DNA from: Erythrophleum ivorense
Lineage: Eukaryota > Streptophyta > Magnoliopsida > Fabales > Fabaceae
NCBI GenBank assembly: GCA_026724425.1
Contig: JAIUCV010000001.1
Location: 6,554,556-6,618,555 of the forward strand
DNA length: 64,000 nt
Reading direction: 5' to 3'
Below are positions 1 to 11,293 of the stretch, in pieces. How positions within the stretch are numbered: position 1 is the first letter of the stretch; each line of letters opens with the position of its first letter. Made by a program: the position numbers and the translations under genes. Under the pieces are notes generated by a model that was given only the letters and a program-made list of their open reading frames with translations, did no database searches and had not been told where the DNA came from.

Positions 1-422
1 TGAAAATTGTCTTTTCCTAGTCTTCTGGGCAATAACAATCTGATTATATCCTGAATACCCATCTAAGAAGTAGAAGTAAGCCTTCTTAGCTAATCTATCT
101 AACATTTAGTCAATGAAGGGCAATGGAAAATGATCCTTCCTAGTAGCAGTATTTAGTTTCTAATAGTCCACGCATACCTGCCACCCTGTCACTGTTCTAG
201 TGGGAATCAACTCATTATGGGTGTAGCTACTATAATCATGCATCCTTTCTTTGAGACACATTGGACTGGGCTCACCCATGAGCTATCTAAAATTGGATAG
301 ATAATCCCAACATCAAGCCATTTCAAAATTTCTTTCTTGACTACCTCTTTCATTATTGGGTTGAGCCTTCTCTGATGTTTAATAGATTTCTTGTGGTTAT
401 CCTCCAATAGTATCTTATGCAT
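1..422 (-). pseudogene. Athila-type gypsy reverse transcriptase, N-terminal fragment
   Basis: Read on the minus strand, the translation gives the plant gypsy RT entry region: an RRLNP motif, a segment ending GIIYPILDSSWVSPVQ near 265, and after a frame break a stretch that includes VCVDY, KLN and FLDGYSGYNQI close to the window edge. These are typical of Athila/Tat reverse transcriptases. Reading is broken by a frameshift and by stops (for example after VCVDY), so it is a dead copy. The catalytic core would lie beyond the left edge. It follows the protease and gag segments in the usual gag-PR-RT order. Confidence 0.82.
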
Positions 423-936
423 GTAAATGGAGGGACTTATCCCTTTTATGTTTGCTATTGACCATCAAATGGCTCTTTTAAAACCTTTAAGGACTCGAAG
501 AAGCTCCTTTTTCCTATTGCTCAGAGGGAGCAGCAGAGATGATTACTGGTAATGTGCATTTTTCTCCTAGGTATGCATATTTCAAGTGAGATGGTAATGG
601 CTTCAATTCTAGAGATTGAGGTTCTTCAACTGATGTTTTCAACATAGATTTGACTCTAATTGATGCATCGAGTGGTTTAAACTGTTGAGAAGCCTTTGAA
701 TGCTTTTAAGTAGCTTCCAATAGCTTGATACATTCTTTTACTCTATTATGCTCCTTCCTAGCCATTCCAACTAATGATGCTTCTAGAGGATCCTTAAGGG
801 TTGATTCAATGAACTCGTCATGTACTGCATAAGTGATTAAATGTATAAAATAACATTCTTCTGGTTTATTCGAGCTCTTCATTGCCTTGTACATGTTGAA
901 TGTTACCTCCTGGTCATTCACTCTCATAGTTAGCTC

Positions 937-1221
937 TCATTTTTGTACATCAATCAAAGTTCTTCCTTTGGCCAAAAAAGGTCTACCCAAAATGATAAGG
1001 ATATCCTTATCTTCTTCATAATCCAAGACTATAAAATCTGCTGAAAAAATTAGCTTGTCAACCTTTACAAGGACATCTTCAATAACCCCATTGGGGTAAG
1101 CTAAGGATAGATTAGCTAGTTGCAAAGTAATGGTTGTTGGCCTTGTTTCTCTTAATCTAAGCTTCTTGAAAGTTGACAGTGGCATTAGGTTTACACTTGC
1201 CCCCAGATCACACAAAAGCAT
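937..1221 (-). pseudogene. Athila-type retroelement aspartic protease segment
   Basis: A 94-residue open stretch begins with the LLCDLGASVNLMP motif; the catalytic Asp lies in D-L-G, the form used by Athila/Tat proteases in place of DSG/DTG. It goes on to the conserved IEDVLVKVDK and ILGRPFLA blocks. The segment is normally part of a single gag-pol ORF and is open here, although the flanking gag and RT parts are broken. It sits between gag (higher coordinates) and RT (lower coordinates) on the minus strand. Confidence 0.85.
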
Positions 1222-1441
1222 TTCCAGTGAAATGTTTCCTAATGTTACAGGGAATGGTAAAACTTCTTGGGTCTTTCATCTTATGTGGAAATTTCTTCTA
1301 CAGAATAGCACTACATTCTTGAATTAAAGCCACCATCTCAAATTCTCCAAATCGCCTCTTATTAGACAGCACATCCTTCATAAATTTAGCATAACTTGGC
1401 ATTTGTTCCAAAGCTTTTGCAAATAGAATATTAATGTGGAG

Positions 1442-3154
1442 CTACTTGAAGATTTCTAAAAATTTCTGATATTGCTTGCCCAGATTTTTCTTCTTGAAGC
1501 ATTGAGAAAATGGTAATGGGGGAATGATTATCTCTTGACCTTTCTCTTGACTATTCTTCTCAGCATTGTCTTTCCTCTTCTTCACCACTTCACTCTTCTC
1601 TTCCACAGGTTTCTCCTTCTTAAACTTCTCTTCCACCTTGCCTTGATCTTGGCTAGACCTATTGGCTTGCTTTGATGGTAACACTTCTGGCAACTCTTTG
1701 CCGCTTCTCAATGCAATAGCCTTACATCCCTTTTTTCCTTCTCTTTTGGGGTTAGGAACAGTGTCACTTGGTAGCACCCTGAGTTGTCTTGAATTTATAG
1801 AAGAGGCCAATTGGCTGATTTTTACTTTTATATTTTGGATTGTCGTCTCATATTTTGTCATCATTGCCTCCTGTCAGGCTATGATAGCATCTTGCTTAGC
1901 CATATAGTGCATAAGCATTTCCTCTATGTTTGGCTTTTTTTTTTTTGCATTAGTGGTCTTCCTTGAGCAAAAAATCTTGGGGGATGAGAAGGTCTCATAC
2001 CAGAAGAGGATGACTGGGCCTGATTTTATCCCTAGCTCTATGAGAAATTTGGATGATTCCTCCATCCTGGGTGATAGGTGTTTGAATATGGATTGTTTTA
2101 GTTTTTTACATAGTTGCCCATGTAGTTGACTACTTCCACCAAAGAAGGGCATTGATCACTATAGTGTTCTTTCTCACAATGCTCATAAGTGATGATCGAA
2201 GCTTGAATAGCATTAACCCCGATTGGTGCATTGAAGCATGTTTCAAGACTGTCAAACATCTTATTTATTGCAGCTATTTGAGCTGAGAGTATGGCTAAAG
2301 CATCAATTTTATGTACCCCAGCTACCTTTTTCTTATAAGGTCTGGATGCAGACCATTAGAGGGAGTTAGCTGTCATATTCTCTAACAAATTATATGCCGC
2401 ATCAACATTCAAGTTGCCTATGATACTCCCATTTGAAGCTGAATCAAGAATGGCTTTTGTTTCAGGTAGCAGTCTATTGTAGAAAGTCTACACCTGTACC
2501 TATTTAAGAAATCCATGATTAGGGTACTTTTTCAACAATTCCTTGAATCTTTCCCAGGCTTCATATAATGGCTCATTATCTTGTTGCATGAAAGAGATGA
2601 TGTCATTTCTCAACTCTACTGATCTAGCTAATGGAAAGAATCTGGCTTTTAAATCTTGTGACTAGATCATCCCAAGTAGCTATAGACTCATCCGACAATG
2701 AGTTGAGCCATACCTTAGCCTTGTCCCTTAATGAGAGTGGAAAGAACCTAAGCCGAATTGCATCATATGATACTCCATTCTGTTTAAAAGAATCACACAC
2801 CTTTAAGAAGTTAGAGAGGTAAGTGTTTGGGTCTTCAAAAAGGGAGCTACCAAATTGCCCAGCCATTTAAAGTATCTGTAGCACCACTTGCTTCATTTCA
2901 AAATTGTTAGCTTGAATGATTGGTCTTCTTATACTTGAGTGGTATCCTTGCATATTCAAAGTTGCAAAATCATTTACTATGCAGACACGATTTTCATCCT
3001 TATGTGCAATGTTTGTGGTTGAGTCAAAAGTTTCACTATCGTCTCTCTGGGTTTGGTTAAATGCCTTTTTGGATTCTTCTTGAAACAAAACCACTTCTAG
3101 ACTTTCAATTTCTTGCATATGAGGTTGTGCACTCACAGAAGGTAGCCACTGCAA
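1442..3154 (-). pseudogene. Athila-type gag region, degenerate
   Basis: Several minus-strand pieces form a plant gypsy gag. Piece 3154-2867 is an N-terminal region. Piece 2866-2624 carries the gag core (FEDPNTYLSNFLKVCDSF, then RLRFFPLSLRDKAKVWLNSL). Pieces 2152-1874 and 1864-1442 carry the C-terminal linker, including KQDAIIA, SQLASSINSRQ and CKAIALRSGKE, which are hallmarks of Athila gag. Stops and frame changes separate the pieces, so no full Gag can be made. Capsid assembly is the known role of the family; here it is a relic. Confidence 0.82.
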
Positions 3155-3266
3155 AATAGAACAAAAAAGGAATTGAAAATAGATAAAGTAAAATTATGCA
3201 CAATGCTTAAGTTCAAACTAGGTGTGTTAGTATCAATATTGACAAGAAAATATTTTGGCATATAAA

Positions 3267-3284
3267 TCCCCGGCAACGATGCCA
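3267..3284 (-). other. Primer-binding site, tRNA-Asp type
   Basis: On the plus strand these 18 bases read TCCCCGGCAACGATGCCA. They match the 3' end of plant tRNA-Asp (recalled from general knowledge) except at two adjacent positions, both transitions. On the minus strand this is the site where tRNA-Asp primes minus-strand DNA synthesis, as is typical for Athila elements. It lies six bases inside the LTR end at 3291. Confidence 0.85.
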
Positions 3285-3290
3285 AAAACT

Positions 3291-4920
3291 TGTTGCTTTC
3301 TTTGAAGTGTACACGCAAGTATACGTATCGCGAAGGCAATATAGTAATAAGAAAAGATCATTCCTTCGAGGATCTATTGTCAAAACAATGTCAAGCACTG
3401 AAATTCACACCCTAGCTTAAATCAAGTGAATCAATTTTTAGTAGTTAGTGTTAAAAAGAAATTTTTATGGATCAAAAGCTATACAGAGCTCAAGATTAAT
3501 ATTTGGATGTTTTGGATGATTGGTGGCATCTAGGATTATTAGTTCCTCTTGTATTTTATAACGAATTGCTCAACACTCAAAATCTTTACTTTCAATGATA
3601 ATACATGTTGGCCTAACATTTATTTATTCCTATAAGTATTCTTCCAAATCTCATATAGGGTTGTCCAATCAATTTCATAATTCCTTATAAAACCAATAAG
3701 GATCAAATTGCTAGCATAATACCTAATTGGACCATGTAAGGCTAATGAGTATATTCATATCTCATTAACTAAACCATCCACTTACCCTAGCAAGTTTCCA
3801 GTACTCACACCACTTAACTCTTGATCTAACCTCTTTTTCCCTTTTTCAAGTTCAAGCAAGGTATCAAATCACCCTAAATGTTGGCCAATCAATTAGAAAG
3901 TATAAAACATAGAGTTGAATGAATAGATATTAACCATTGATTGCAAAGTTAAAGTGAAGAACAATCATTAATCCATACAAGAGTTCCTAATAATCCTAGA
4001 TTAAAGAGTTTAGTTATACATGATAATGAAAACTAGAGGCAAACTTGAAGTGAAACTCAAATACATAAAAAATAATCAAAAGAACAAAAGAAAGGAAGAA
4101 GAAACTTAGAAATGAAGCTTGTTTCAGCTTCCCTCTTCAATCCTTAGCCTCTTTCTTCTCTAAGATGCCTTCTTAGCTCTCTCTAACCTCCACACACTTG
4201 GAACAAAGCAAATACAATCCATAATGATGGCTACTTCCCATTCTCTTCGCATATGAGACCCAAAACCCTTAAAAAGTCTGTAAAGAAAATGCTACGTTTA
4301 GCTAATCCGTTTTGTACCATGGCTTAAGATTTCGCACTGCGGCCAGGTTGAGTTCTGGGTGAATATGCACCACAGTGAGATCGGCTTTTAGACAGCTTCT
4401 GGATGGCATACATGTTTTTTGCCTCGATGCACAGCATTTCTACCCCGATAAGTTTGGCTTCTGTGTGACTTTGTGCCGCGACTCAACACACTCTTGCCGT
4501 GGTGTCCTCAGCTTCTGGTTAGAGTTTCACTGTGGTGATAATAGGATGTGTTGTAGCGCAGGTTGTTCAGCATGTTGCTATCTGATTTCTTCCCTTTCAG
4601 CTGCGCGCGTAATAAACTCTTATCCGCGGCAAAATTTCCAAAATAATGCAAAAACCAACTTTGAAGCCTCTTTCACCCAAGCATGCTCAATCCTCTCTGA
4701 AACATGCATCCTATAATAAAAACAAAGTGCGATTAGTTATCAATATACTCAAAGTTAAGACAAAAACTATCAATTTCCAAGTAAAAATTGAGTATAGAGT
4801 TATTCATCCTAAGTATTTTTGTTTCATCTATAAAAGTATTATTGACCCTATAATTGGAGGCTAACATCATCTTTACTGAGAGAAAATATATACAATAATA
4901 TGAATAGCTAGGAATTATCA
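3291..4920 (-). repeat. 5' LTR of the minus-strand Athila element (outer edge uncertain)
   Basis: The inner edge is fixed by the tRNA-Asp primer-binding site: minus-strand sequence ends GCAACA at 3291. Near that edge are the CGCAAGTATACG-like bases common at Athila LTR ends. The outer edge may be 4920, where minus-strand TGATAATTCC would be the LTR start, giving about 1.63 kb. However, 4585-4920 is also clearly homologous to the ends of the LTR at 7916-11293, so the Athila LTR might instead stop near 4575 and abut a truncated LTR of the next element. No target duplication could be assigned. Confidence 0.6.
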
Positions 4921-6722
4921 ATGTGGATAAATAGGCTAACAATATTTGGTGTGGGTCTATTTTTCACTTGTCTCTATGCAAGTGGTTTGTTTTATTCAAG
5001 TGTTTTGGGTTCAAAAATGCATTTTTGTAGATTGTGTTCTTCCTCACTATGGTGAAGATAAACTCATTATAGTAAGTTTGAGCAACATTCCAAAATTGCC
5101 ATTTTTGATACCCTACACCATTCACCTTGTTGTGTTTCAATTCCTCTACCTTGAATAACTTGTTTAATCTCAATTTATCCCTAGCAAACTCATTTAAACA
5201 TTTGATTTGATTTAGAATTCCTTTTCTTTGCCCAAAACATGCTGCTTATGCAATTTCTTTATTTTCATTTTGTCTAGACATTCTAATGATTAGCCTGTTA
5301 GTTATCATTTTGTCAAGGGTGCTTGTTTATTTTCTCTATACCTTATTGTCATTGGATTGATTTTATATGTCATTTATTTTTCAAACTTCATGGCACCTAA
5401 AAAGCAAACAAAAATAGCTCAAGCATCTTCTTCGAAGTAAAAGAAAAAAAATTATGATAAAGATAGATTTGCATCCTGCAGAGCTGAATTCCGCTTTGAA
5501 CATAACTTTTCGGATAGAGGAGTCACTGAAGACAAATATTATGAGCCTCATCCATTAGATCTTACCTTTAGTGACTTTGAATGGCATCGTCTGCAAGGCT
5601 TTATAAAAAAAAGCCTATGCATCATATTACCAGAATGATCCAAGAGTTCTATGCCAACCTTGAAGATACGAAAAAGGATGAAGATGAGTATTACTATAGA
5701 ACTGCCTAGGTCAAGATCAATGAACAGGTTATTTAGGATTTTTATAAATTACCAGATATGGAACAATGTGCTTTTCAATCCTATATGGACGATCAGCAGC
5801 CTATTCCATGGAAAGAAGTTGAAGTTACTATAGCCAATGAAGGATAATCATAATTAACTAATAAAGTGTACATGATAGCCTAGTTGAATAAACATGCTCG
5901 CTATTGGCTTCAATTCATTTCGAGTAATATCTTAACTAGCTCCCATAGGTCTGATATGAATTAGGAGAGGGCTCTTCTTACCTATTGTTCTATGATAAAA
6001 AAGTAGGTTAATATTCCCCACCTCATGATTTTGAACTTCAAGCAAGTGGCACGATCTGATTGAGCTAGCTTGGCCTTCCCCCACATGCTCACTGAGCTAC
6101 TTCAAATGGGGGGTAGTCGAGTGTCTAAAAATGATGCCCAATTCAAGCCTAAAGGTGCATTCAAGTATGACAATATAAAGGATGAGCCTAGGAGGCCTAG
6201 AAGACCACGAACACAGTAGTAGTAGGAGATGCCTCCACCTCCACCCCCACCTCAGCCTGAGGAAGCATCGGAGCCCATGATGCAGGATGCACCACCTCAA
6301 ACACAATTTAAGGGTTAGGTGAGAGAGTCCATTGAGAGGTTGGAGGGCCATGTACTTTCTATGAAGGAGTAGTTGCAGATGTTAATAGATTATCTAGTGC
6401 CCTCCTCCACCACCACCTTCAAAAGTTCCATAGTTGTCCATTATTATCAATCTAGCTTCCCAGGATATGCCTAGCCCATCTGACTCATAGTGTTCAATTT
6501 TTAACTACTTTATATTTCTTTCAGGATAACTGTATATGGATGACTGTACTTGCTAACCTAACTTTTAGGATTTTTAGTCACTGTTTATATATTTGATTAC
6601 TATATTTGAATTTCACTTACGCTCTATTTCTTGGTATTCTGTCTATTTTTTATCCCCTAAATACAGATGTTGATCGAGTCTCTCTCTCTTATTTGGTCTT
6701 TCTGTAAGGGGAGTCTCTATCT

Positions 6723-6723
6723 T

Positions 6724-6763
<40 letters not shown>
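6723..6763. repeat. (CT)n microsatellite
   Basis: An almost pure CT run of about 40 bases inside the degenerate gypsy-like element. The serine/leucine-rich reading frame over it is an artefact of the repeat. Confidence 0.9.
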
Positions 6764-6765
<2 letters not shown>

Positions 6766-7256
6766 TTTGTTTTTTCTTTCTTTCTTTCGTCGGTTATCAC
6801 TTTCTTTCACATTGAGGACAATGTTAATTCTAAGTGTGGGGGGGATAATTTTAAGCTAGTATGCAAGTCTCTTTTTTATTTTAGTATATTTTAAAAAAAT
6901 AAAAAAAAATTATTAGAGAAGATGATTGTATCATAGTTAATCTTAGTGCCTCCACAATTTAGACCAATGATTTTAGATTAAGTTTCCCTTTTGTACTGGA
7001 TGAATACAGGATAAGAAATTAGGAGGCTGAGTAAACTTAAACTGAATAAATTAATGAATTCTATTTTTAGTAAATTCCCATAATTGAAAAACTTATTTAA
7101 CTAGATGGCTATTGTAGTAATTTAGTCTCTTTTTATATAACCTCAATTATTTTTCTTTGATAAGTGCAATATATTTACTTATAGATGGATGTCTATTTGT
7201 TATTCAAGAAAGAAATGATTTGGTTTTATCAAAAAAATAAATAAAAACAAAAACAA

Positions 7257-7287
7257 AACAAAATAAAATAAAATAAAATAAAATAAA
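7257..7287. repeat. (AAAAT)n microsatellite
   Basis: A tandem run of AAAAT-type units in an A-rich stretch inside the same degenerate element. Confidence 0.8.
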
Positions 7288-8092
7288 GAAAAAAAATTAA
7301 ATCTACTCCAATGGTTGAAGCTACTTAGTAACCGTGAGTTTGCACTAAAAAGTGTGAACTTTCACATCAAATAGTAATGAAAACTAAGAGTATGAAAATA
7401 AGCACTTTGAATCAATTTCCTTAATTTGAGTAATTGGGTGACTTCATAGCCAATGTTGTCATTCGCGTAAAAAGAATTAGGAGAAATGAGTAAGAGAAAA
7501 AAAATAAATAAAAATGGGTAATTGTGTTGAAAATTGAGATGTTGTTGGATCATAAAACCAATGATCTCCTTTAACTAACTTTGATGATTGAAGTTAGAGT
7601 GGATGATTGGAATTATCCTTGGAATTGCAATGTGGTTATTAATAAGATCACTCGATTGCTTCAAGACTATCTGTTGAAACACACACACACTATAGACTTA
7701 AAAAGGTGTTGTTATGATTGCATTAATTATGGAATTCAAATTAAGTTTAGTTGATCTCCTGTTTCTGACTCTGGTTATAATCTAAGTGTGGGGGAAGCTT
7801 TAATCTTGGTTGATTGGATGTTAACTGTGGAAAGAAAATAAGTTAACGGTCTTGTTAATTGATATTTTTAAGAATTGCTTAAGGACAAACAATAGTTCAA
7901 GTGCGAGAGAATTTGATGACTCCCTAATTTTAGTAATGTAAGGCATAATTTATGATTTATTAAGGAGTTATTTGGTTCTTTCTTTATAGATTTTGTCTGC
8001 TTTCATTTTCTTTCCTTTTAGCTGCGGCGCTATGAATTCTGACTGCGGTGCACTTCTAAAAATAGTAGTTATAAGTGTTTTGAAGCCTCTTT

Positions 8093-11007
8093 TGTAACAA
8101 CCCAGAAAAAGAAATGAGAAAAGAAAAGGAAAAGAGAAGCTGAAAAATTTTCGAAGAGCTGAGAATTTTCTAAGTCTTCTCGCCATAGCAAGATATGGAA
8201 TCGCCATAGCGAGAATGCCTCTTCGCCGTAGCGAATATGTTCCTAGCTATAGCGAGTGTGGCACTCCATATAGAGACCAGTGAGTTGCTCGCCGTAGCGA
8301 AATTGTTCCTGGCTATAGCGAGTGCGGCATTCCATATAGAGACCAGGGAGCTGCTCGCCGTAGCGGCGCTATAGCGAAGGCAGAGGTCTGGAATAGACAC
8401 GATCTCACCGTAGCGAAGCCATAGCGAAGGCAGAAGTCTGGAACAGACACGAGCTCGCCGTAGCGAGGTCACTAACTCGCTATAGCGAGAGCGGTCCAGA
8501 AAAGCGAGAAAAAGAGAATTTGACTTTTAAAAGCTTCCAAATCTCTTCTTTCTTCTTCTAACCAACTCCAACTCGTCTTAGGAGAGAGAAAAGGGCGGAG
8601 GAGAGAGTGAGAAACTGAAGAGAAGAGGAAAGCACAAGAAAGGTATGAATTTTCATGGCTTCCCCTTAGTAAGGGGCCCTTCTCCCCTTTTCCCCTCTTT
8701 CCTACGGTTTAAATGGTAGAAAATGGTTAGGTCTGAGTCTGGTTCAGAGGAGAGAGAGTGGGAAACCATTCTTGAGAGAGATTAGAAGTAGCTAGTCTTC
8801 TCTTTCTTGCTTTTCCCCTTTCTTAAGAGTTGAGAAAAGAGAGGGATAGCTCATGGACCCTAGTGAGAAGAAAAGACCTAGAGTGAGAAGCTCAGTAGAG
8901 CTGATTAGAAGTGATCCTTAGCTTAAGAATTGAGTATTGAAGTATTGATTCCATGCTTTTGTGTGGTTAGGCTCAAGAGAAACTCTCCCATTTAGAAGTT
9001 GTTGTGAAACCAACAAGGGAGGAGACCATTGACAGAGCAAGTAGTAAATAGCTAGCAAAGGTAGTTCTCTCCACTTTCTCTCATGCATAATTATGTGTTT
9101 ACATTGTCTTGCTTGTGTGTATGAATGATATGAGCTATGAGAAGTGTGTTAGCATGATTATATGTATGATTGAGATGATGTTTTAAATGCTTGATTGGTT
9201 TGCTTGAGGAAACGGAAAAGCCAATAACCCTATAGCCAAGGTGAGGATGAGCCGAAGCCCTAAGTTGGTTGAGCCATGTCTCCCAAAATGAGGTTGACTC
9301 CCAAAGAGTAAGGGTGAGTCTAAGTACCTCTAAAAGTATGGGAAGGCAAATCCAAAAGCCATAAGGGAAGGGGTGAGGCCGATCCAAGTACTCAGCGAGC
9401 TCATGAACGTTATCCATGGCCATTTCACATGTTTTAAATGTTTTTCATCATATTTTATATGCTAACATGCCATACATGCATAATGAGACTTGTTGCATGC
9501 AATATATGTATGTTGGAATGAAACTACTGAGATTCTCCGAATCTCACCCTCCCTCTCCACCATCCAACCATGCCAGGTGGACCAAGTGAGATTAGGGATG
9601 GGAGCAACCACCACCAAGCATGAGGCTAGGGATAGAGATGAAGAAAAATGTAAAGGCTTTTTGGCCACATGTTGTATATGAGAATTGTACATGAGATGTA
9701 AATAATGTATATGATGTAGTTCCTCATAGTTTTGTAAAACCATGTATGAATGATGTATGTATGAGAATGAGGGTTATGATGAATGAGAAAGTAGATTTTG
9801 ATATGAAATGCTCATGATAGCCTAATATATATGGGTGCATAAGTGGGCATGGGGTAGTGAGTTTTCCCAATCTAAGTTATTAGACACTTGAGGCATGATT
9901 GATAGCTCCTATAGATGCTTTCTCATGTGCTCAAAGAGTCATAGAAGTAGAAAACTTAAGATTGGACCCCATTAGCCATACTTTTGGCCAAGAAATGGCC
10001 TTTTGCACATGATATCATAGAATAGCCATATGACCTCTTCTAGCCATGAGATTTGACATGGAACTAGAGTATGTTTAGAGATTTCTGGGAAGCTAGAGTT
10101 CATGTCATTTAGAGGTCTATAGCATTTTCTATGAGCATTCAAAGTTGACATCAGAAATTCGGATTTCAGAAAATCACTGTTCATTTGGTCAGTTTTGAAA
10201 TCATGTCATCCGAGGGGCAAACGTAGTCCAATGGCTACAAAATTTTATACACAGAAACTAGATGGTCACAGTGACTTGTAGGGACTGGAAGCACCTCATT
10301 TAGAGGTCCAGAGAGGAAGTTATACAATTTCGAAGTTCCTACCCAGAATCAGACCCCCAACCAGACCCGAGGTACTGTTTCATCGGTTTCCGGGGAATTG
10401 GCTTGGTGGACTGATCTGGAGATATTTTTCTCCTCTATTTAACATCCACATCTTTCCATAGAAATAGAGTTTATGAGCATTGGATTTTTGTGGAATTAGT
10501 TAGACATTTTCAAAGTCCATATCAGTAAACTGTGACAGCAAAGAAGCCCCCTCTGACCATTGAACTATTTCGATGTCAAACGCCTAATGAGTGAGAGATT
10601 GAGACTTCTAAGTATTTTTAGCATGAAGTAGACGTCTCAAACTTTCTAGAATGACCTAGATCATGCAGATACGATTTTTCTGCATTTAGTTATGAATTTC
10701 CAAAGTTAGCCCAGAAAAAGAGCAAAATCTGCCCATAGCGAAAATGCATGTCTCCAATCCCTTTTTGTTTTCTATGAGTCCTAAGCATAGAGTAGGGATT
10801 GAAATAAGTCTCAATAGAGGAATTGAGCATGAGGAATTAGAGAGAGAGCTCAACCGGTCTATATTACTTCTAAGTGGAGCTCTACCCACACATAGTGCCA
10901 TAGAGAGAGTAAGCATAAGGTAGAGGAAAGAGTCTCCCTTATGAGTTCCGCACAGCCATAGGGGCTAGAGGGCACGTTGGGTATGAGCTAGAGGTTAAGG
11001 TGTCACA
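8093..11007 (+). mobile_element. Solo LTR, large-LTR family, copy A
   Basis: The unit begins TGTAACAACCC and ends GGTGTCACA. It is flanked by the perfect 5-bp duplication TCTTT (8088-8092 and 11008-11012), so it is a precise TG...CA insertion of 2915 bp. No gag-pol, primer site or second LTR lies inside, which fits a solo LTR left by LTR-LTR recombination. Copies B and C are the same family in reverse orientation. Shared blocks include the CGCTATAGCG-type array, a GAGATTC...CTCCACC stretch near 9530-9600 and GGTACTGTTTCATCGG near 10370. Small reading frames within it look non-coding. The parental retrotransposon is not in the window. Confidence 0.85.
8168..8500. repeat. Array of CGCTATAGCG-like near-palindromes in copy A
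   Basis: Roughly a dozen instances of GC(C/T)(A/G)TAGCGA-type words, many extending to the palindrome TCGCTATAGCGA, occur in about 330 bases. Part is a tandem duplication of about 66-68 bp containing CCATATAGAGACCAG twice. A second pair of units contains GCGAAGGCAGA followed by GTCTGGAA. The array lies near the family's TGTAACAACC end. Its function is unknown. Confidence 0.8.
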
Positions 11008-11293
11008 TCTTTAACATGAAAAACTTCATTAATCCTATTTTAAACATGTTTTGGCTCTATTTTCTTGTAATTGCACCCTACAATAAGGGCAAAGTATGAT
11101 TAATTCTCAATATACTCAAAATTGAAACAAAACTTGTCATTGAAAGTATAAAAGTTGAGTATGGTGCTATTCATTCTAAATGTGCTTATTTTACCTATAA
11201 AAATTATTACTTACAATGTAATTAAAGGGCTAAATGTATATTTACCAAAAGAAAAGATGCAGAATAACATGAATGACTGGGAGTTATCACTTA

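Larger units (their letters stand above)
4921..7915 (+). pseudogene. Internal region of a degenerate plus-strand gypsy-like element
   Basis: Around 5390-6480 a broken plus-strand reading frame starts MAPKKQTKIAQASSSK. It continues with RAEFRFEHNFSDRG, DFYKLPD, a HARYWLQFI-like block and a proline-rich tail (PPPPPPPQPEEASEP). This resembles the plant transposon-associated protein found in Athila/Tat-related elements. Many in-frame stops show it is dead. The purine-rich GTGTGGGGG motif occurs near 6833 and 7787, and a purine run ends just before the LTR start at 7916, as a polypurine tract should. No protease, RT or integrase is recognisable, so it was deleted or non-autonomous. Confidence 0.55.
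7916..11293 (+). repeat. 3' LTR of the gypsy-like element, split by solo LTR copy A
   Basis: The LTR starts TGATGACTCCC directly after a purine-rich tract and ends GGGAGTTATCA, giving an imperfect terminal inverted repeat. Without the insertion at 8093-11007 it is about 460 bp. Its right part (11013-11293) aligns by eye with 4690-4920, sharing blocks such as TCAATATACTCAAA. The orientation is inferred from the purine tract, since the palindromic tips alone do not fix it. Confidence 0.62.

Noticed and set aside
4375..4716. 113-codon Cys-rich open frame
   Set aside because: It falls in the LTR region of the Athila element; the equivalent LTR at 7916 does not keep the frame, so it is chance.
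6667..6894. 75-codon frame over the CT repeat
   Set aside because: It is generated by the (CT)n microsatellite reading as Ser-Leu repeats.
8168..8500. The regularly spaced GCGAG motifs as a CRISPR-like array
   Set aside because: The motif units are short, irregularly spaced and lie inside a plant LTR that recurs elsewhere; there are no uniform spacers and no cas genes.
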